From: Biomaibacter acetigenes
GTDB taxonomy: Bacteria > Bacillota > Thermosediminibacteria > Thermosediminibacterales > Tepidanaerobacteraceae
Length of the DNA: 64,000 nt
Direction: 5' to 3'
NCBI RefSeq assembly: GCF_003691585.1
Contig: NZ_CP033169.1
Location: forward strand, 2,232,001 to 2,296,000
Part shown: positions 15,994 to 26,152 of the stretch, one piece after another
Numbering within the stretch: the stretch's first letter is position 1
Layout: each line of letters begins with the position of its first letter
Notes under the pieces: model-generated
What the model saw: only the letters and a program-made list of their open reading frames with translations
Databases searched by the model: none
Told to the model about the DNA's origin: nothing
Program-made: the position numbers and the translations under genes

Positions 15994-16023
15994 CTGCCGG
16001 AGATGGCTCGGCACATCCGGCAG
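15994..16023 (+). repeat. 30-bp palindromic element, copy 1
   Basis: CTGCCGGAGAT...ATCCGGCAG, a 30-base inverted repeat with an imperfect GGC/GCC interior. A second copy with the same ends, length and interior plan is at 38712-38741. It has no T tract, so it is not an ordinary terminator. Confidence 0.6.
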
Positions 16024-16033
16024 TGTAAAGGCT

Positions 16034-16255
16034 TCAAAAGCCCGAAACTAACTTCAATACGAAATAAATTCCCAGAACCATGCCGAATATCATGAATAGC
16101 GGGGGCAGCACCAGCTCAAAAGCGGCTATGATCATAGCTATGATATCTTTTATTCCGAAGTCAGCATTTTTGCCGGTATCTCCTTTATAATCCTGTTCCC
16201 GGCTGCCCTGTTCCGAATAGTAATAATAACCGCCATCATATTGGCTTTTTTTCAT
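16034..16255 (-). CDS. Small membrane protein of unknown function
   Basis: A 73-residue protein, not recognised. The first 33 residues are polar and Tyr/Gly/Asp-rich (GGYYYYSEQGSREQDYKGD), and the remainder is hydrophobic (IIAMIIAAFELVLPPLFMIFGMVLGIYFVLKLV) with two closely spaced membrane segments or one long hairpin, the Pro-Pro pair marking the turn. Start ATG follows AGAGGTAAACC. It follows the solute-binding lipoprotein gene by 39 bases on the same strand and may be co-transcribed with it. Confidence 0.55.
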   Translation of the reverse strand: MKKSQYDGGYYYYSEQGSREQDYKGDTGKNADFGIKDIIAMIIAAFELVLPPLFMIFGMVLGIYFVLKLVSGF

Positions 16256-16294
16256 GGTTTACCTCTCCTCTGGCCTTATCTGCTTATTTCGTCC

Positions 16295-17947
16295 TTACTC
16301 GACCCACCAATCGTCTATATTGTTAAAAAGGTTTACCGGATCAGGCTGAAAACCTTTTATTCTTGCGTTTATAGCCAGCAGATTGTTGGGGCTATAAAGG
16401 AAAATGTATGGTTGATCACGGCTTATTATTTCCTGAGCCTGATAAAGGAGTGCCTTTTGTTCCTGCTCCAGATTAATAGACTGGGCCTTTATCAATATTT
16501 CATCCAGTTGAGGGTTGGAGTAGGATACGAAATTATAACCGTTTTTTATTTCATCCTGTAAAAACATAAACCTCAAGTCGGGATTGGGCGATAATTTCCA
16601 TCCCATGATTGCAGCATCAAATTTTTCCCCCATAACCCTGGTTTTCAATTCTTCCCAGGGAACATTCACCATTTTTACTGATATACCCACTTCTTTTAAA
16701 TCTTTCTGAATGTCGGAAGCAACTTGATAGCGGGCAGCATTCGATGTATTCACCAGCAGTTCAAACTCAAATTTTTTCTTCTTTCCATTCACCTTTTTCT
16801 CCAGTATGCCATCGCCATCTTCATCTTTCCAGCCGGCACTTTTCAGCATCTCCCCGGCCTTTTCCCTGTTAAAAGGCTGGTGCCGCACCTGCGGGTTGTA
16901 AGCCCATGAGAAAGGCATTACCGGGCTGTCTACAATAACACCCCTGCCCAGGGTGGTATCCTGAAGTATTTTATTTCTGTCTATACTCATTAGAATGGCC
17001 TGACGGACACCGACATCACTAAAAAGGTCATTCTTTAGATTCAAGGCCATGAATTCAAAATAACGGGAAGGGTAGTGAAGAAGGCTGACATTCGGCATGT
17101 TCTGGAAGATGCCCCAGTCCTGAGTGTCTACAGGCATTATGTCCACTTCCCGGTTTTTAAAAGCCTCTTTCATGGAATTTATGTCGGGAAAGATTCGTAT
17201 AGCTATCTCATCAATATATGGCTTTTTGCCGTAATAATCCTCATTTTTTTTCAGTTCAATGGTATCGCTGTCCTGCTTTACAACCTTATATTTGCCCGTT
17301 CCTGAAGGTTTTAATATTTGCTGTGTGTCAGATGATTTGTCCGAAGGACTTCCCGTTTGCCCTTTCTCCAATGAAATAGAAGATGCCGGGAGTATTCCGA
17401 TGGTCATGCCATATAGAAAACCGGCATCGGGTTTGAAAAGGTTTACGGTAAAAGTGTCTGCATCCGAAGCGGAATAACTCTCTATATTGTCAAATTCGGG
17501 AAACACCTTGACTTTATCCTTTTTCTCCCGCAAACTTTTTATTTGTCTTATTCTATCAAAGGTGGCTTTGATATCATTAGAAGAAAAAATTCCTCCGTCA
17601 TGCCATTTTACATTATTCATCAATTTAAAAGTGTATGTCCTGCCATTCCCTGAAATTTCCCAGGCTTTAGCCAGTGCCGGTTTTATCCTGCCCTGCCCGT
17701 CAATTTTAACCAATCCCTCATATATCAACGAAACAAAAGATTTTTCCTCATCGGTCTGGACCTTTAATGGATCGAGATTTATTGCAGAAGTCACTCCAAT
17801 ATTAATTTTCCCACCGCTTTGGGGAACGGCGGAAGTATTATCTTCAGATTTTTTCTCCTGAACGGGACCCACAGAGTTGTTGGAACACGCGGTCAGTAAA
17901 AAAACGAATAGAAAAACAGCTGTAAAAAAAACTACTAATTTTTTCAT
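16295..17947 (-). CDS. Peptide/nickel-type ABC transporter solute-binding lipoprotein (family 5)
   Basis: A lipoprotein of about 550 residues. It has a lipobox (FLLTACSNN), so it should be anchored outside the membrane. The SBP family 5 pattern follows: LKVQTDEEKSFVSLIYEGL, YTFKLMNNVKWHDGG, and the late GWKLSPNPDLRFMF segment. The ATG at 17947 is chosen because GGGGGGAC lies just before it; the longer in-frame start lacks a ribosome site. No permease or ATPase genes accompany it, so it must borrow a transporter from elsewhere, possibly the Dpp-like system at 26.8 kb. Ligand unknown. Confidence 0.88.
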   Translation of the reverse strand: MKKLVVFFTAVFLFVFLLTACSNNSVGPVQEKKSEDNTSAVPQSGGKINIGVTSAINLDPLKVQTDEEKSFVSLIYEGLVKIDGQGRIKPALAKAWEISGNGRTYTFKLMNNVKWHDGGIFSSNDIKATFDRIRQIKSLREKKDKVKVFPEFDNIESYSASDADTFTVNLFKPDAGFLYGMTIGILPASSISLEKGQTGSPSDKSSDTQQILKPSGTGKYKVVKQDSDTIELKKNEDYYGKKPYIDEIAIRIFPDINSMKEAFKNREVDIMPVDTQDWGIFQNMPNVSLLHYPSRYFEFMALNLKNDLFSDVGVRQAILMSIDRNKILQDTTLGRGVIVDSPVMPFSWAYNPQVRHQPFNREKAGEMLKSAGWKDEDGDGILEKKVNGKKKKFEFELLVNTSNAARYQVASDIQKDLKEVGISVKMVNVPWEELKTRVMGEKFDAAIMGWKLSPNPDLRFMFLQDEIKNGYNFVSYSNPQLDEILIKAQSINLEQEQKALLYQAQEIISRDQPYIFLYSPNNLLAINARIKGFQPDPVNLFNNIDDWWVE

Positions 17948-18071
17948 ATTGTCCCCCCGACATTTATGTAAAATCACTATCAGAATCATTATATTATATC
18001 CTCACACCGGGGTCAATTTCCAATGCCTGGTAAATTAGCCCGTATCTTATCTCAACTTTTCTTGATTAAAC

Positions 18072-18100
18072 TTGTATGGCTCCAAAATTTTTGGTAAAAT
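18072..18100 (+). promoter_or_regulatory. Probable sigma-A promoter of ndk
   Basis: TTGTAT (18072-18077), a 17-base spacer and TAAAAT (18095-18100) lie about 47 bases before the start codon. The -35 is weak. Confidence 0.45.
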
Positions 18101-18147
18101 AATGAAACAAGTTATTTTGGAAATTTACAAAAATGGAGGTTTGTTCA

Positions 18148-18585
18148 ATGGAAAGAACTTTTGTGATGATAAAGCCCGATGGTGTTAAACGCGGGCTGAT
18201 AGGAACAATATTGCAAAGATATGAACAAAAGGGGTTAAGAATAATTCAAGCCAGGCTGATGAAAGTGTCAAGGGTACTGGCTGAAAAGCACTACCAGGAA
18301 CATCGTTCAAAACCATTTTTCCCCGAACTCATCGATTATATCACTTCCGGCCCGGTCTTTGCCATGGTACTGGAGGGTAATAAAGCCGTAAGCACAGTTC
18401 GGCTTTTAAATGGAGCCACAAAAGTGGAGGATGCGCTGCCGGGCACCATCCGCGGGGATTTTGCCATCTCCACCACGGAAAATCTGGTTCACGGTTCCGA
18501 CAGCGCCGAAAGTGCCGAGCGCGAAATATCCCTCTGGTTTCCCGATGCTTTTACTTCATCTTCCTCAGCTTCGGATTGTCTATAA
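18148..18585 (+). CDS. ndk: Nucleoside diphosphate kinase
   Basis: A 145-residue enzyme that moves the gamma phosphate of ATP to other nucleoside diphosphates through a phosphohistidine. It opens with [18 protein letters not shown] and carries the catalytic His in [16 protein letters not shown]. The ATG at 18148 is preceded by GGAGGTTTGTTCA. The last ten residues are Ser-rich and unlike the usual ending, and the gene overlaps the convergent pncB-like gene by 35 bases, so the 3' end may have been extended or mutated. Confidence 0.93.
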   Translation: MERTFVMIKPDGVKRGLIGTILQRYEQKGLRIIQARLMKVSRVLAEKHYQEHRSKPFFPELIDYITSGPVFAMVLEGNKAVSTVRLLNGATKVEDALPGTIRGDFAISTTENLVHGSDSAESAEREISLWFPDAFTSSSSASDCL

Positions 18586-19585
18586 GTCCCGGAATCCTGC
18601 CCCTCTTTGCTATGGGAGTGCCGTCTACCATCTTGAGGTCCAGAGTCATGTCTATGGGAGATGCTCCGGATATGTAGCTTCCCACTCCAAAAGCATCGGC
18701 GCCAGCGGCAGAGAGCTCTCTGATTCTATCGGGAGATAACCCTCCTGAAACAAATATTTTTACATAATTATAACCCTTCTGATCAAGCCTCTTCCTTACT
18801 TCATTCACCAGTTCCGGAGTAACCCCTCCCCTTTCGCTGGGGGTGTCAAGCCTAACTCCTTCCAGAGTCCTCCCCAGGGCTTCTGCAACCGCCATGGCTT
18901 CTTCGGCTTCATCTCTGAAAGTGTCCACCAGAATAATTCTGGGGGAATCCGGAGGCATGATCTCATCATAAATCCTGGCCACCGAAACGGTATCTCCGGC
19001 CACCAGCATGGCTGCATGGGGAATGGTACCCGAAGGTTCCCGGCCCAGAAGCTTCGCCGCCAGGATACAACTGGCATTGTTGGCTCCGCCGATTACTGCA
19101 GCTCTTTCCATAACCGGCGCCACCGCAGGGTGTACATGCCTGGCGCCAAAACATATGTAAACCTTGTCACCGGCTGCTTCCCTGCACTGCCTGGATGCCG
19201 TAGCCCATGCGCTGGAATGGGCCAACATCCCCAGCAACACCGTTTCGAACATACCAAATTCTTCATAGGCTCCCTTTATTCTCATAACGGTATCCTTCGG
19301 CTCAAAAGATTCGCCTTCGGGAAGTGAATAAATTTCGATATTTTTGTCTTTCAATAGACTCAAAACCTCTTCAACGCCGCACATGATTCCTGATTTCCTG
19401 GGAAATACTTCTGCTACCACATTCTTGCCGGAGAGGCCCATATGCCTTAAAATTTCCATGGTCTTGATAAAATAAATATCTGTGGTTAAACCGGCTTTTA
19501 TTTCGTCGTGATTTGCCGAGTAAAAGGGCCTTTCAGAGTCTACTTTAAATTTTTTTACATCCTTTAAATTTTTAATTTCCTCCAT
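18551..19585 (-). CDS. pncB: Nicotinate phosphoribosyltransferase
   Basis: A 344-residue enzyme that makes nicotinate mononucleotide from nicotinate and PRPP in NAD salvage. It belongs to the shorter clade of the family: [48 protein letters not shown] and the phosphate-binding [14 protein letters not shown] are all visible. Start ATG follows AGGAGAGATTGAACTT. It is the last gene of a likely polA-coaE-transglycosylase-DUF441-pncB run on the minus strand, and overlaps the end of ndk. Confidence 0.92.
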   Translation of the reverse strand: MEEIKNLKDVKKFKVDSERPFYSANHDEIKAGLTTDIYFIKTMEILRHMGLSGKNVVAEVFPRKSGIMCGVEEVLSLLKDKNIEIYSLPEGESFEPKDTVMRIKGAYEEFGMFETVLLGMLAHSSAWATASRQCREAAGDKVYICFGARHVHPAVAPVMERAAVIGGANNASCILAAKLLGREPSGTIPHAAMLVAGDTVSVARIYDEIMPPDSPRIILVDTFRDEAEEAMAVAEALGRTLEGVRLDTPSERGGVTPELVNEVRKRLDQKGYNYVKIFVSGGLSPDRIRELSAAGADAFGVGSYISGASPIDMTLDLKMVDGTPIAKRGRIPGLIDNPKLRKMK

Positions 19586-19601
19586 AAGTTCAATCTCTCC
19601 T

Positions 19602-20052
19602 TTAATGTTTTACAAGGCTCAAAATTACTGCCACTATACCGGCTGCGGTCATCGGGCCTATGGGAACTCCTTTGAAAAATGCAACACCTATTACGGAACC
19701 CAGCACTATCCCTACCACTATGGAAGGTTCACTGGTAATCAAGCCTAAGCCCCGGCCCGATAATATGACCGTTATGGCTCCGGCCAGAAGCGCTACAATT
19801 GCAATGGGGCTTGAGAGTATTGCCTGAATATCCTTCAATGTAATTTTACCGGTGACGAAGGGTGTAAGAATACCCATGGTTAGAATGATTATACCCCATT
19901 TTATAGCATTCCTGTCTAGAAAAATCAATGCCTCTTTTAGGTCCAACAGTTTTCAGTCCAAGCACCACTGTGGCTGACAGCGCCAGTGAATTATTCTTGC
20001 TTAAAACTCCCAGTATCAATACAATTAAAATTGCTAGTATACCCTGGTCCAT
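19602..20052 (-). CDS. DUF441 family membrane protein, frameshifted
   Basis: A membrane protein of about 150 residues with four or five hydrophobic segments. The N-terminal part (DQGILAILIVLILGVLSKNN) and the C-terminal part (KWGIIILTMGILTPFVTGK) lie in different frames. Removing one base from the T4 run at 19950-19953 gives a continuous DUF441 protein (VLGLKLLDLKEALIFLDRNA). The start ATG at 20052 has AAGGAGGAGGTCA before it, directly following the transglycosylase stop. The family's function is unknown. Confidence 0.8.
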
Positions 20053-20063
20053 TGACCTCCTCC

Positions 20064-20630
20064 TTATAATTTGTACAATTTCCTGTACCATTTATAGGCT
20101 TTCTTGACCTTTGAGACAAAATCTTTTGTTTCGGCAAAGGTATATTATCTTCTTTGCTTCCCCTGATCTGGCCTGATTTTAGCCATTCCCTGACATTTCC
20201 TCTTCCACCATTATAGGCGGCCAGAGCCAGAGTTATATCCCCATTAAATTCCTCAAGTAATTTGGCCAGATACCAGGTCCCTATTTTTATATTTATTTCC
20301 GGTATCACCAGTGTTTCAATTTTAAAATCCTTCATGTCCATTTTTTTCCGCAGCCCATGTTGCCGTTTCAGGCATTATCTGCATCAGGCCGACAGCGCCC
20401 TTGCTGGATACCACATTTGGCGAAAAACCGCTTTCCACCTTTATTACTGCAGCAACCATATAGGGGTCCATCTGGTATTCTTGCGAATATTTGACTATGT
20501 AGTCCTGGTATTTCAAGGGATAAAGATATCTTATAAACCATGAAATATTGTTATATAGAGCTAAAAGTCCGATTATGACTATCAATACTGCTGCAATTTT
20601 TTTTGCCACGACAGCTCTATTTCCCTCCAT
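20064..20630 (-). CDS. Lytic transglycosylase (SLT domain), two frameshifts
   Basis: A membrane-anchored murein transglycosylase of about 188 residues once repaired. It has an N-terminal anchor (IAAVLIVIIGLLALY), then YSQEYQMDPYMVAAVIKVESGFSP with the catalytic Glu, SSKGAVGLMQIMPETATW, and LALAAYNGGRGNVREWL, all classic SLT motifs. One base must be removed from the T7 run at 20341-20347 and one added near the A3 at 20136-20138; the frame then ends AYKWYRKLYKL at the stop 20064. The start is unclear: ATG at 20630 or a nearby GTG. It overlaps the end of coaE. Confidence 0.82.
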
Positions 20631-21205
20631 AATTCATCTATCTGCCGTTCTGTTTCTTCAATACTTCCGCTGTTATCTATTATCTTATCCGCCATTTTTA
20701 TTTTTTCATCAAGGGGCATCTGCGCTCTTATTCTGTTCCTGGCTTCCTCCAGGTCCATGCCCTTTTCACGGTCCATAAGCCTTTTTAGCTGATTTTTTTC
20801 ATCTACAACCACCACCCAGACTTCATCCACCAGGGAATCAAGACCTATTTCCAGCAGTAGAGCAGCATCCACCACCACTACTTTTTCATTTTTATGCCTG
20901 TAATAATCCAGCCTTTCTTTGATTTCCTGCACTATGGCGGGGTGGGTAATACTGTTTAAGGTTTCCAGCAATTTCGGGTCTGAAAAAACTATCCGCCCCA
21001 GTTTCTTTCTGTCTATATTCTTTCCATCCAGCAATATTTCCCGGCCGAAATGTTCTATTACGGCATGCCACACCGGTTTCCCCGGTGTCATGATTTCTCG
21101 CGCAATCTTATCCGCATCTATTATAACAGCACCCCTGTTCTTAAGCAACATGGAAATGGTACTTTTTCCGCTGGCAATGCCTCCGGTAAGTCCTATGACT
21201 TTCAA
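20582..21205 (-). CDS. coaE: Dephospho-CoA kinase
   Basis: A 207-residue kinase for the last step of coenzyme A synthesis. It opens with KVIGLTGGIASGKST, the Walker A loop, and has IIDADKIAREI and the NRIRAQMPLDEKIKMADKIIDN lid region of the family (split here at IRAQMP). It directly follows polA, a common Firmicutes order, and overlaps the next gene by 49 bases. The frame is intact. Confidence 0.95.
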   Translation of the reverse strand: MKVIGLTGGIASGKSTISMLLKNRGAVIIDADKIAREIMTPGKPVWHAVIEHFGREILLDGKNIDRKKLGRIVFSDPKLLETLNSITHPAIVQEIKERLDYYRHKNEKVVVVDAALLLEIGLDSLVDEVWVVVVDEKNQLKRLMDREKGMDLEEARNRIRAQMPLDEKIKMADKIIDNSGSIEETERQIDELWREIELSWQKKLQQY

Positions 21206-21233
21206 CAGCCACTCCTCCTGGTAATTTCAATAT

Positions 21234-23818
21234 TTAAAGGTCTTCCCAGGTATATCCCGTTTTAAAGTCCACCACCAGGGGCACTTTTAACGGGATGGCT
21301 TTTTCCATGTCGTTTCTCAAGATTTCTCTTACCACAGGAAGTTCATCTTTCGGTACATCCAGAATAAGCTCATCATGTATCTGGAGCAGCATTTTGGATT
21401 TGAGATGGGCTTTTTTTAAATCCCGGTAAACTTTTACCATAGCTACTTTTATAATGTCGGCAGCGCTTCCCTGAATGGGTGTGTTCATGGCCACCCTTTC
21501 GGCAAAGGACCTAAGATTGTAATTCCTGCTGTTTATATCCGGAACATAACGGCGCCGGTTTAAAATGGTGGTGACATATCCCGAAAGCCGGGCCTTCCTG
21601 ATGGTCTCCCTCACATAGTCCCTGACCCCCGGATATCTCTGAAAATATGCTTCTATATAATCCTGAGCTTCCCTGTTGGAAATCCCCAGGCTCTGGGCCA
21701 ATCCGTAGTCGCTTATGCCGTATACTATGCCGAAATTCACTGCCTTAGCCCGGTCCCTCAATAGAGGTGTTACACTTTCCGGTGGAATGCCGAAAACCTC
21801 GCTGGCAGTCCTGGTATGAATATCTTCGCCCTTCACAAAGGCATCGATGAGGCTTTCATCCCCGGAAATATGAGCCAGAACTCGAAGCTCTATCTGGGAG
21901 TAATCCCCGGAAAGTAGCAGGTGTTCCGGACCATCCGCTTCAAAAACGCCCCGTATGCGCCTTCCCACTTCAGTCCTGACCGGGATATTTTGAAGGTTGG
22001 GTTCGGTGCTGCTGATGCGTCCCGTGGATGTAACCGTCTGGTTGAGGCTTGTATATAATCTACCGGTGTTTCTGTCCACCAGTGACAGAAGCCCATCGGC
22101 ATAGGTGGATTTCATCTTCATCAAAAAGCGGTATTCAAGGATTTTTTCGACAATGGGGTGGGCAGGTTTTAACTTCTCCAACACCTCCGCATCGGTGGAA
22201 TATCCGGTCTTTTTCTTTTTATCACGGGCAGGGATAATTTTTCAAAAAGTACTTCTCCCAGCTGTTTTGGTGAATTTATATTAAATTCCATACCTGCCAT
22301 ATTAAAAATCTCTTTACTCAGGTTTTCCAGTTTCTCCCCAAACTCATCGGAAAGTTGTTTCAATTTTTGAGAGTTGACCTTGAATCCGGACTTCTCCATG
22401 TCCGCCAGCACCACGCTCAGGGGCATCTCCACCTCAAAAAACAGCTTTTCCATATCATAGGTTTTGAGCCTTTCCTGCATTACCTGCATCAAAGATTTTA
22501 GAGCACCAGTTTTCACCCCGATATATTCCTCAACTTTCACTTCCATGCCAAGATACTCGTAAATCAAGGATTCAAGTTCATATCTCGGTTTTGAAGGATC
22601 CAGCAGGTAAGCAGCCAGCATGGTATCAAACTGGGGATAGAAATTTATATCCATTTGCCGCAGGGCATTCCTGACAAATTTTCCGTCATGGGTTATCTTT
22701 AGAATATCCGGGTCTTCAAGTATCTCTTTCAAATTTTTTCTGGCATTATCATCCATATTTATAAGTTCCCAGGAGATATAATAAACCCGGCCTCCATCTG
22801 CCATGCTGATACCTTTTAAAGATGGTATGGGAAAAAGCCGGTAAATATCTATGAGAACGCATAAATTGCCCGAAGATTTTACCTTTTTTACCATATCTTC
22901 AAGGTCCACACCGGATTTTACAGTATGCTGCACCTCGCTGCAAGTCCTGGTTTCAATTCTGGGACGTTCTATTTTATTCAGCAAGCTGTAAAACTCCAAT
23001 TCCCGGAATAACATGACAAGTTCATTGTAATCGGGATCTTTTATCTTAAAATCCTCAAACTTAAAGTCCAGGTCAACATCTCTTACGATAGTGGCCAGAT
23101 GCTTGCTAATCCTGGCCTGTTCGCTGTAATGCCGCAAATTTTCCTTCAATTTACCTTTAAGGCTATGTGCATTTTCTAAGAGACATTCCACCGTTTTATA
23201 TTCCTGCAAAAGTTTAGAGGCGGTTTTCTCTCCAATGCCCGGCACCCCGGGAATATTATCCGAAGCATCCCCCATCAACCCCTTTAAATCCGGGATGGTT
23301 TCGGGCGGTATGCCGAACCTGTCCTTTACTTTTTCGGGGTCATATGCTTCCAGTTCGGTAATGCCTTTTCTTGTCAGCATAACATGAGTGTTGGGAGATA
23401 CCAGTTGCAGGGCGTCCTTATCACCGGTGACTATCAATGAAAACACTCCTGAATCCTCAGCCTTCTTTGATAATGTGCCCAGCACATCATCAGCCTCAAA
23501 ACCGTCTATTTCCAGATAACCGATGTTGAGCGCCCGTAATATCTCCTTTAATATGTCAAACTGTCCCACAAGTTCATCCGGCGTCTTTGGCCTGGTAGCC
23601 TTGTAGGCCTCAAACTGGTCATGGCGGAAGGTGGGGCCTTTTTTATCAAAAGCAACGGCAATATAGTCGGGCTTTTGCTCTTTTAAAATCCTGAACAGCA
23701 TGTTGCAAAACCCATAAACGGCATTGGTATGTACGCCTTTGGATGTCCTCAAAGGCGGAAGAGCATGAAAAGCCCGGTGCAACAAGCTGTTTCCATCTAT
23801 TAACATTATTTTCTTCAT
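21234..23818 (-). CDS. polA: DNA polymerase I, frameshifted
   Basis: About 860 residues once repaired. The N-terminal 5'-3' exonuclease (IDGNSLLHRAFHALPPL, GVPGIGEKTASKLL) is followed by a degenerate 3'-5' exonuclease region (THDGKFVRNALRQMD) and the polymerase domain (SGDYSQIELRVLAHISGD, RDRAKAVNFGIVYG, LQIHDELILDV). The frame breaks in two adjacent T5 runs (22210-22220); adding one base gives IKKKKTGYSTDAEVLEKLK. As this gene is normally essential for repair and Okazaki processing, a sequence error is more likely than loss. The ATG at 23818 follows GGGAGTGAATAAT. Confidence 0.92.
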
Positions 23819-23875
23819 ATTATTCACTCCCGATACTATTATTCACCAAAAATCTGCAAATACCTGCAATCAAAA

Positions 23876-23905
23876 ATAAAAAAATGGCAACAATCGTTTG
23901 TTGCC
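23876..23905 (-). terminator. Intrinsic terminator of the anti-sigma gene
   Basis: On the minus strand GGCAACAA-ACGA-TTGTTGCC is followed by A then T7. It separates the sigma/anti-sigma pair from polA. Confidence 0.9.
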
Positions 23906-23928
23906 CTCATAAAAAGAAAAAGGTGAAC

Positions 23929-25203
23929 TTAATTCGTTGGTTCTTGAACCGTCTCCTTTTCAATTATATTAATTTGAATAATAGCCATTTCTTTTTCTTT
24001 ATCTTGTGTTTCTTCATCCACAGTTTCTTTATCCGAAAAATTTTTTTCGGATTGTTCCTTTTGATCCTGGGTTTGTACCGTCATCAGTCGCTTGTCGACC
24101 TCTATGGTTTTTGCTTCTCCTTTGTTTTCATTCTGCGGTTCTTCAAAGTTTTTTTCTAGTTCGCCAAGGGCTTCGATTTGCTCCAGGGCAGAAGCCATGT
24201 TTTCGACAGGCACTTTCATCACGATATATGCTTTACGGGAATTCCCCCCGCTCTCTATGGTTATTTTACTCTGCTGAATATCTCCGCCCAATTGATCTGC
24301 CAGGCTTATAGCGGAAACCACTTTTTTATCAAAATCATTCACCAGAACAGTGACCTGCTTACTTTGTATTTCTTTTTGGGAGGAAGGGGTTGCTGCAGCG
24401 GCCTTCGGACCGCTTTCCTGCAGGGCTTTATATTGAATCCCGCTCTTTAGAGATGCCATATCTTTGACGCTTCCATCTCGGGAACTCTTATTCAGTGCAA
24501 TTGAATGGACAGTGCCATCGTTTTCGGCTCTTGCAGCGACATCTTTTTGAATATCTTTTAGGGTATTTTTTTGAATCTCTTGTTGAGCTTCTTCCTCAAT
24601 TTCTGTTTCACTCTGCGCCGAGTTGTCAGCCATCATCAACTTTTTTTCGGAACCCCCGCTGATATCGGCCTGTATCCTATTATTCTCAACAGGATTCTGT
24701 TCGGAGGATTTCTGTTCAAGTGCCGCCGGTGATTGTGCAGCCTTCGAAGATGCAGACATGGATTCGGTTTTTGCCATCTGCTGTTCAATGTTGTTTCCTG
24801 TTCTGGTAAGATGGACACCGGGCATAACGGAAAACCGGCCCAGGAAAAAACTTATTAAAATGACGCAAAGACCTGCAGCCAGGGCTTTTGAATTATGCCT
24901 GTAAAAATTATAGAATGATGCCATAGAAATTCTTATAAATTTGGGGAAAAAGGTCGTGGCCCCGGTATTTCTGTGTTCGGCCTGCATCTTCAATAATTTG
25001 TCGTGAAGAGAAGGCATGAAATCATCGGGCAAATCCACGCTTTCAAAAGAATTAAAAGCCCTGAGTATTTTGCTGATATCTTCCACTTCGCTTTTGCAAT
25101 CGGCACATGTCTTTATATGCTCTTCAAGGGCTGTTTTCTCATCCAGAGTGGCCAGGCCTTCTACATATTTGTCTATTATGTCTCTGTATGTTTCGCACGC
25201 CAT
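23929..25203 (-). CDS. Zinc-finger anti-sigma factor with DUF4349-like ectodomain
   Basis: A 424-residue membrane protein encoded directly after an ECF sigma factor. Residues 1-40 form an anti-sigma zinc finger (Cys3, His29, Cys33, Cys36 in HIKTCADC). One membrane helix (about residues 108-125, ALAAGLCVILISFFLGRF) follows. Outside lies a long Ser/Gln/Lys-rich linker, then a DUF4349-like stretch (VTVLVNDFDKKVVSAISLAD and KAYIVMKVPVENMASALEQI) and a Glu/Gln-rich tail. Zinc-finger proteins of this type hold the sigma factor until a signal leads to proteolysis. The signal is unknown. Confidence 0.85.
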   Translation of the reverse strand: MACETYRDIIDKYVEGLATLDEKTALEEHIKTCADCKSEVEDISKILRAFNSFESVDLPDDFMPSLHDKLLKMQAEHRNTGATTFFPKFIRISMASFYNFYRHNSKALAAGLCVILISFFLGRFSVMPGVHLTRTGNNIEQQMAKTESMSASSKAAQSPAALEQKSSEQNPVENNRIQADISGGSEKKLMMADNSAQSETEIEEEAQQEIQKNTLKDIQKDVAARAENDGTVHSIALNKSSRDGSVKDMASLKSGIQYKALQESGPKAAAATPSSQKEIQSKQVTVLVNDFDKKVVSAISLADQLGGDIQQSKITIESGGNSRKAYIVMKVPVENMASALEQIEALGELEKNFEEPQNENKGEAKTIEVDKRLMTVQTQDQKEQSEKNFSDKETVDEETQDKEKEMAIIQINIIEKETVQEPTN

Positions 25204-25241
25204 ATCATTTTCCCCCCTTCTACTAGTTTAGACGTTTTTTT

Positions 25242-25799
25242 TTAAAAAAGTTCCCTTTTCTGCAATATTTGTCTCAAGGCCCGGCGGCCCCTGTTTATTC
25301 TGGACTTGACCGTCCCCGTGGAGCATTTTAAGATTTCACCGATCTCCATATAGCTGAATCCCTGTATATCCCTTAATACCACACAGATCCTCTGATCTTC
25401 CGGCAGGGCTTTGATGGCGTCATTAAGCGCTTTCTTCAATTCCTTATTTTCCACCACATCTTCTGGAAGAGTTGAATATTTACCCATACTTGTTTCGCTT
25501 CCATCCATTTCGTCCAGAATGGACAGCGTGTCCTCTTTTCTCCGCCGGCAAAAATCTATACATGTGTTTACGGCTATCCTGTAAAGCCATGTAGAAAAAG
25601 ACGACCCTTCCTTGAAGTTTTTCAAAGAGGTGAATATTTTCAGAAAGATTTCCTGGGTTAGATCCCTGGCATCTTCCACATTTTCTAAAAAACGGTAAAC
25701 CGTGTTGTATACCTTTTTCTCATACCCGGATATGAGCTCTTCATAAGCTGTCACATCACCCATTTTGGCCCGGTGGATGAGGTCTTTCTCTTCATTCAA
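25242..25799 (-). CDS. ECF sigma factor (SigW/RpoE-like)
   Basis: A 185-residue ECF sigma factor. Region 2 shows FLENVEDARDLTQEIFLKIF and FSTWLYRIAVNTCIDFCRRR, and region 4 shows LPEDQRICVVLRDIQGFSYMEIG ending in GTVKSRINRGRRALR. The anti-sigma gene follows 38 bases later, the normal order for an autoregulated module. Start ATG follows GAGGGGGCTTGA. Its regulon cannot be read from this window; the upstream 350 bases gave no convincing promoter. Confidence 0.92.
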   Translation of the reverse strand: MNEEKDLIHRAKMGDVTAYEELISGYEKKVYNTVYRFLENVEDARDLTQEIFLKIFTSLKNFKEGSSFSTWLYRIAVNTCIDFCRRRKEDTLSILDEMDGSETSMGKYSTLPEDVVENKELKKALNDAIKALPEDQRICVVLRDIQGFSYMEIGEILKCSTGTVKSRINRGRRALRQILQKRELF

Positions 25800-26149
25800 G
25801 CCCCCTCTCCCCCTTTCTTAATTAGAGACATTCCTCCGATTACCTCAGACGCAAGCCTCAGAAAAGAAGGTGTGTCCCCTTTCATCTATATTCTATCCTT
25901 TCTTATTCGATTTTTGCCATTCAAATTCCTTTAAAATAACCGAAAAATATTTTTCCGGCCGGTACATATAAAATAAATTTTTGTGTTTTTACAAATGGCT
26001 AGAAGGATTTCTAAGTTTTTTGTAGAATAAATATACTAAATAATTGACCTTTCAAAGTAAATCAAGTTAAATCAAGCATTCACCGTTCCTTTTATGCAAT
26101 GTGGCCTTTCCCGGCTAACTACGCATAAGAGACCAACAGGAGGACTGCA
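25800..26149. other. Intergenic region between divergent ECF sigma and DUF3870 genes
   Basis: About 350 AT-rich bases. A TTATGC...GCATAA inverted pair around 26095-26128 and a CCGGCCGG centre near 25958 were seen, but neither matches a known riboswitch or promoter class. Both genes' promoters probably lie here. Confidence 0.4.
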
Positions 26150-26152
26150 TTG

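Noticed and set aside
26090-26150. TTATGC...GCATAA arms as a possible cis-regulatory RNA before the DUF3870 gene
   Set aside because: Only six base pairs support it, and no conserved core of a known riboswitch is present.
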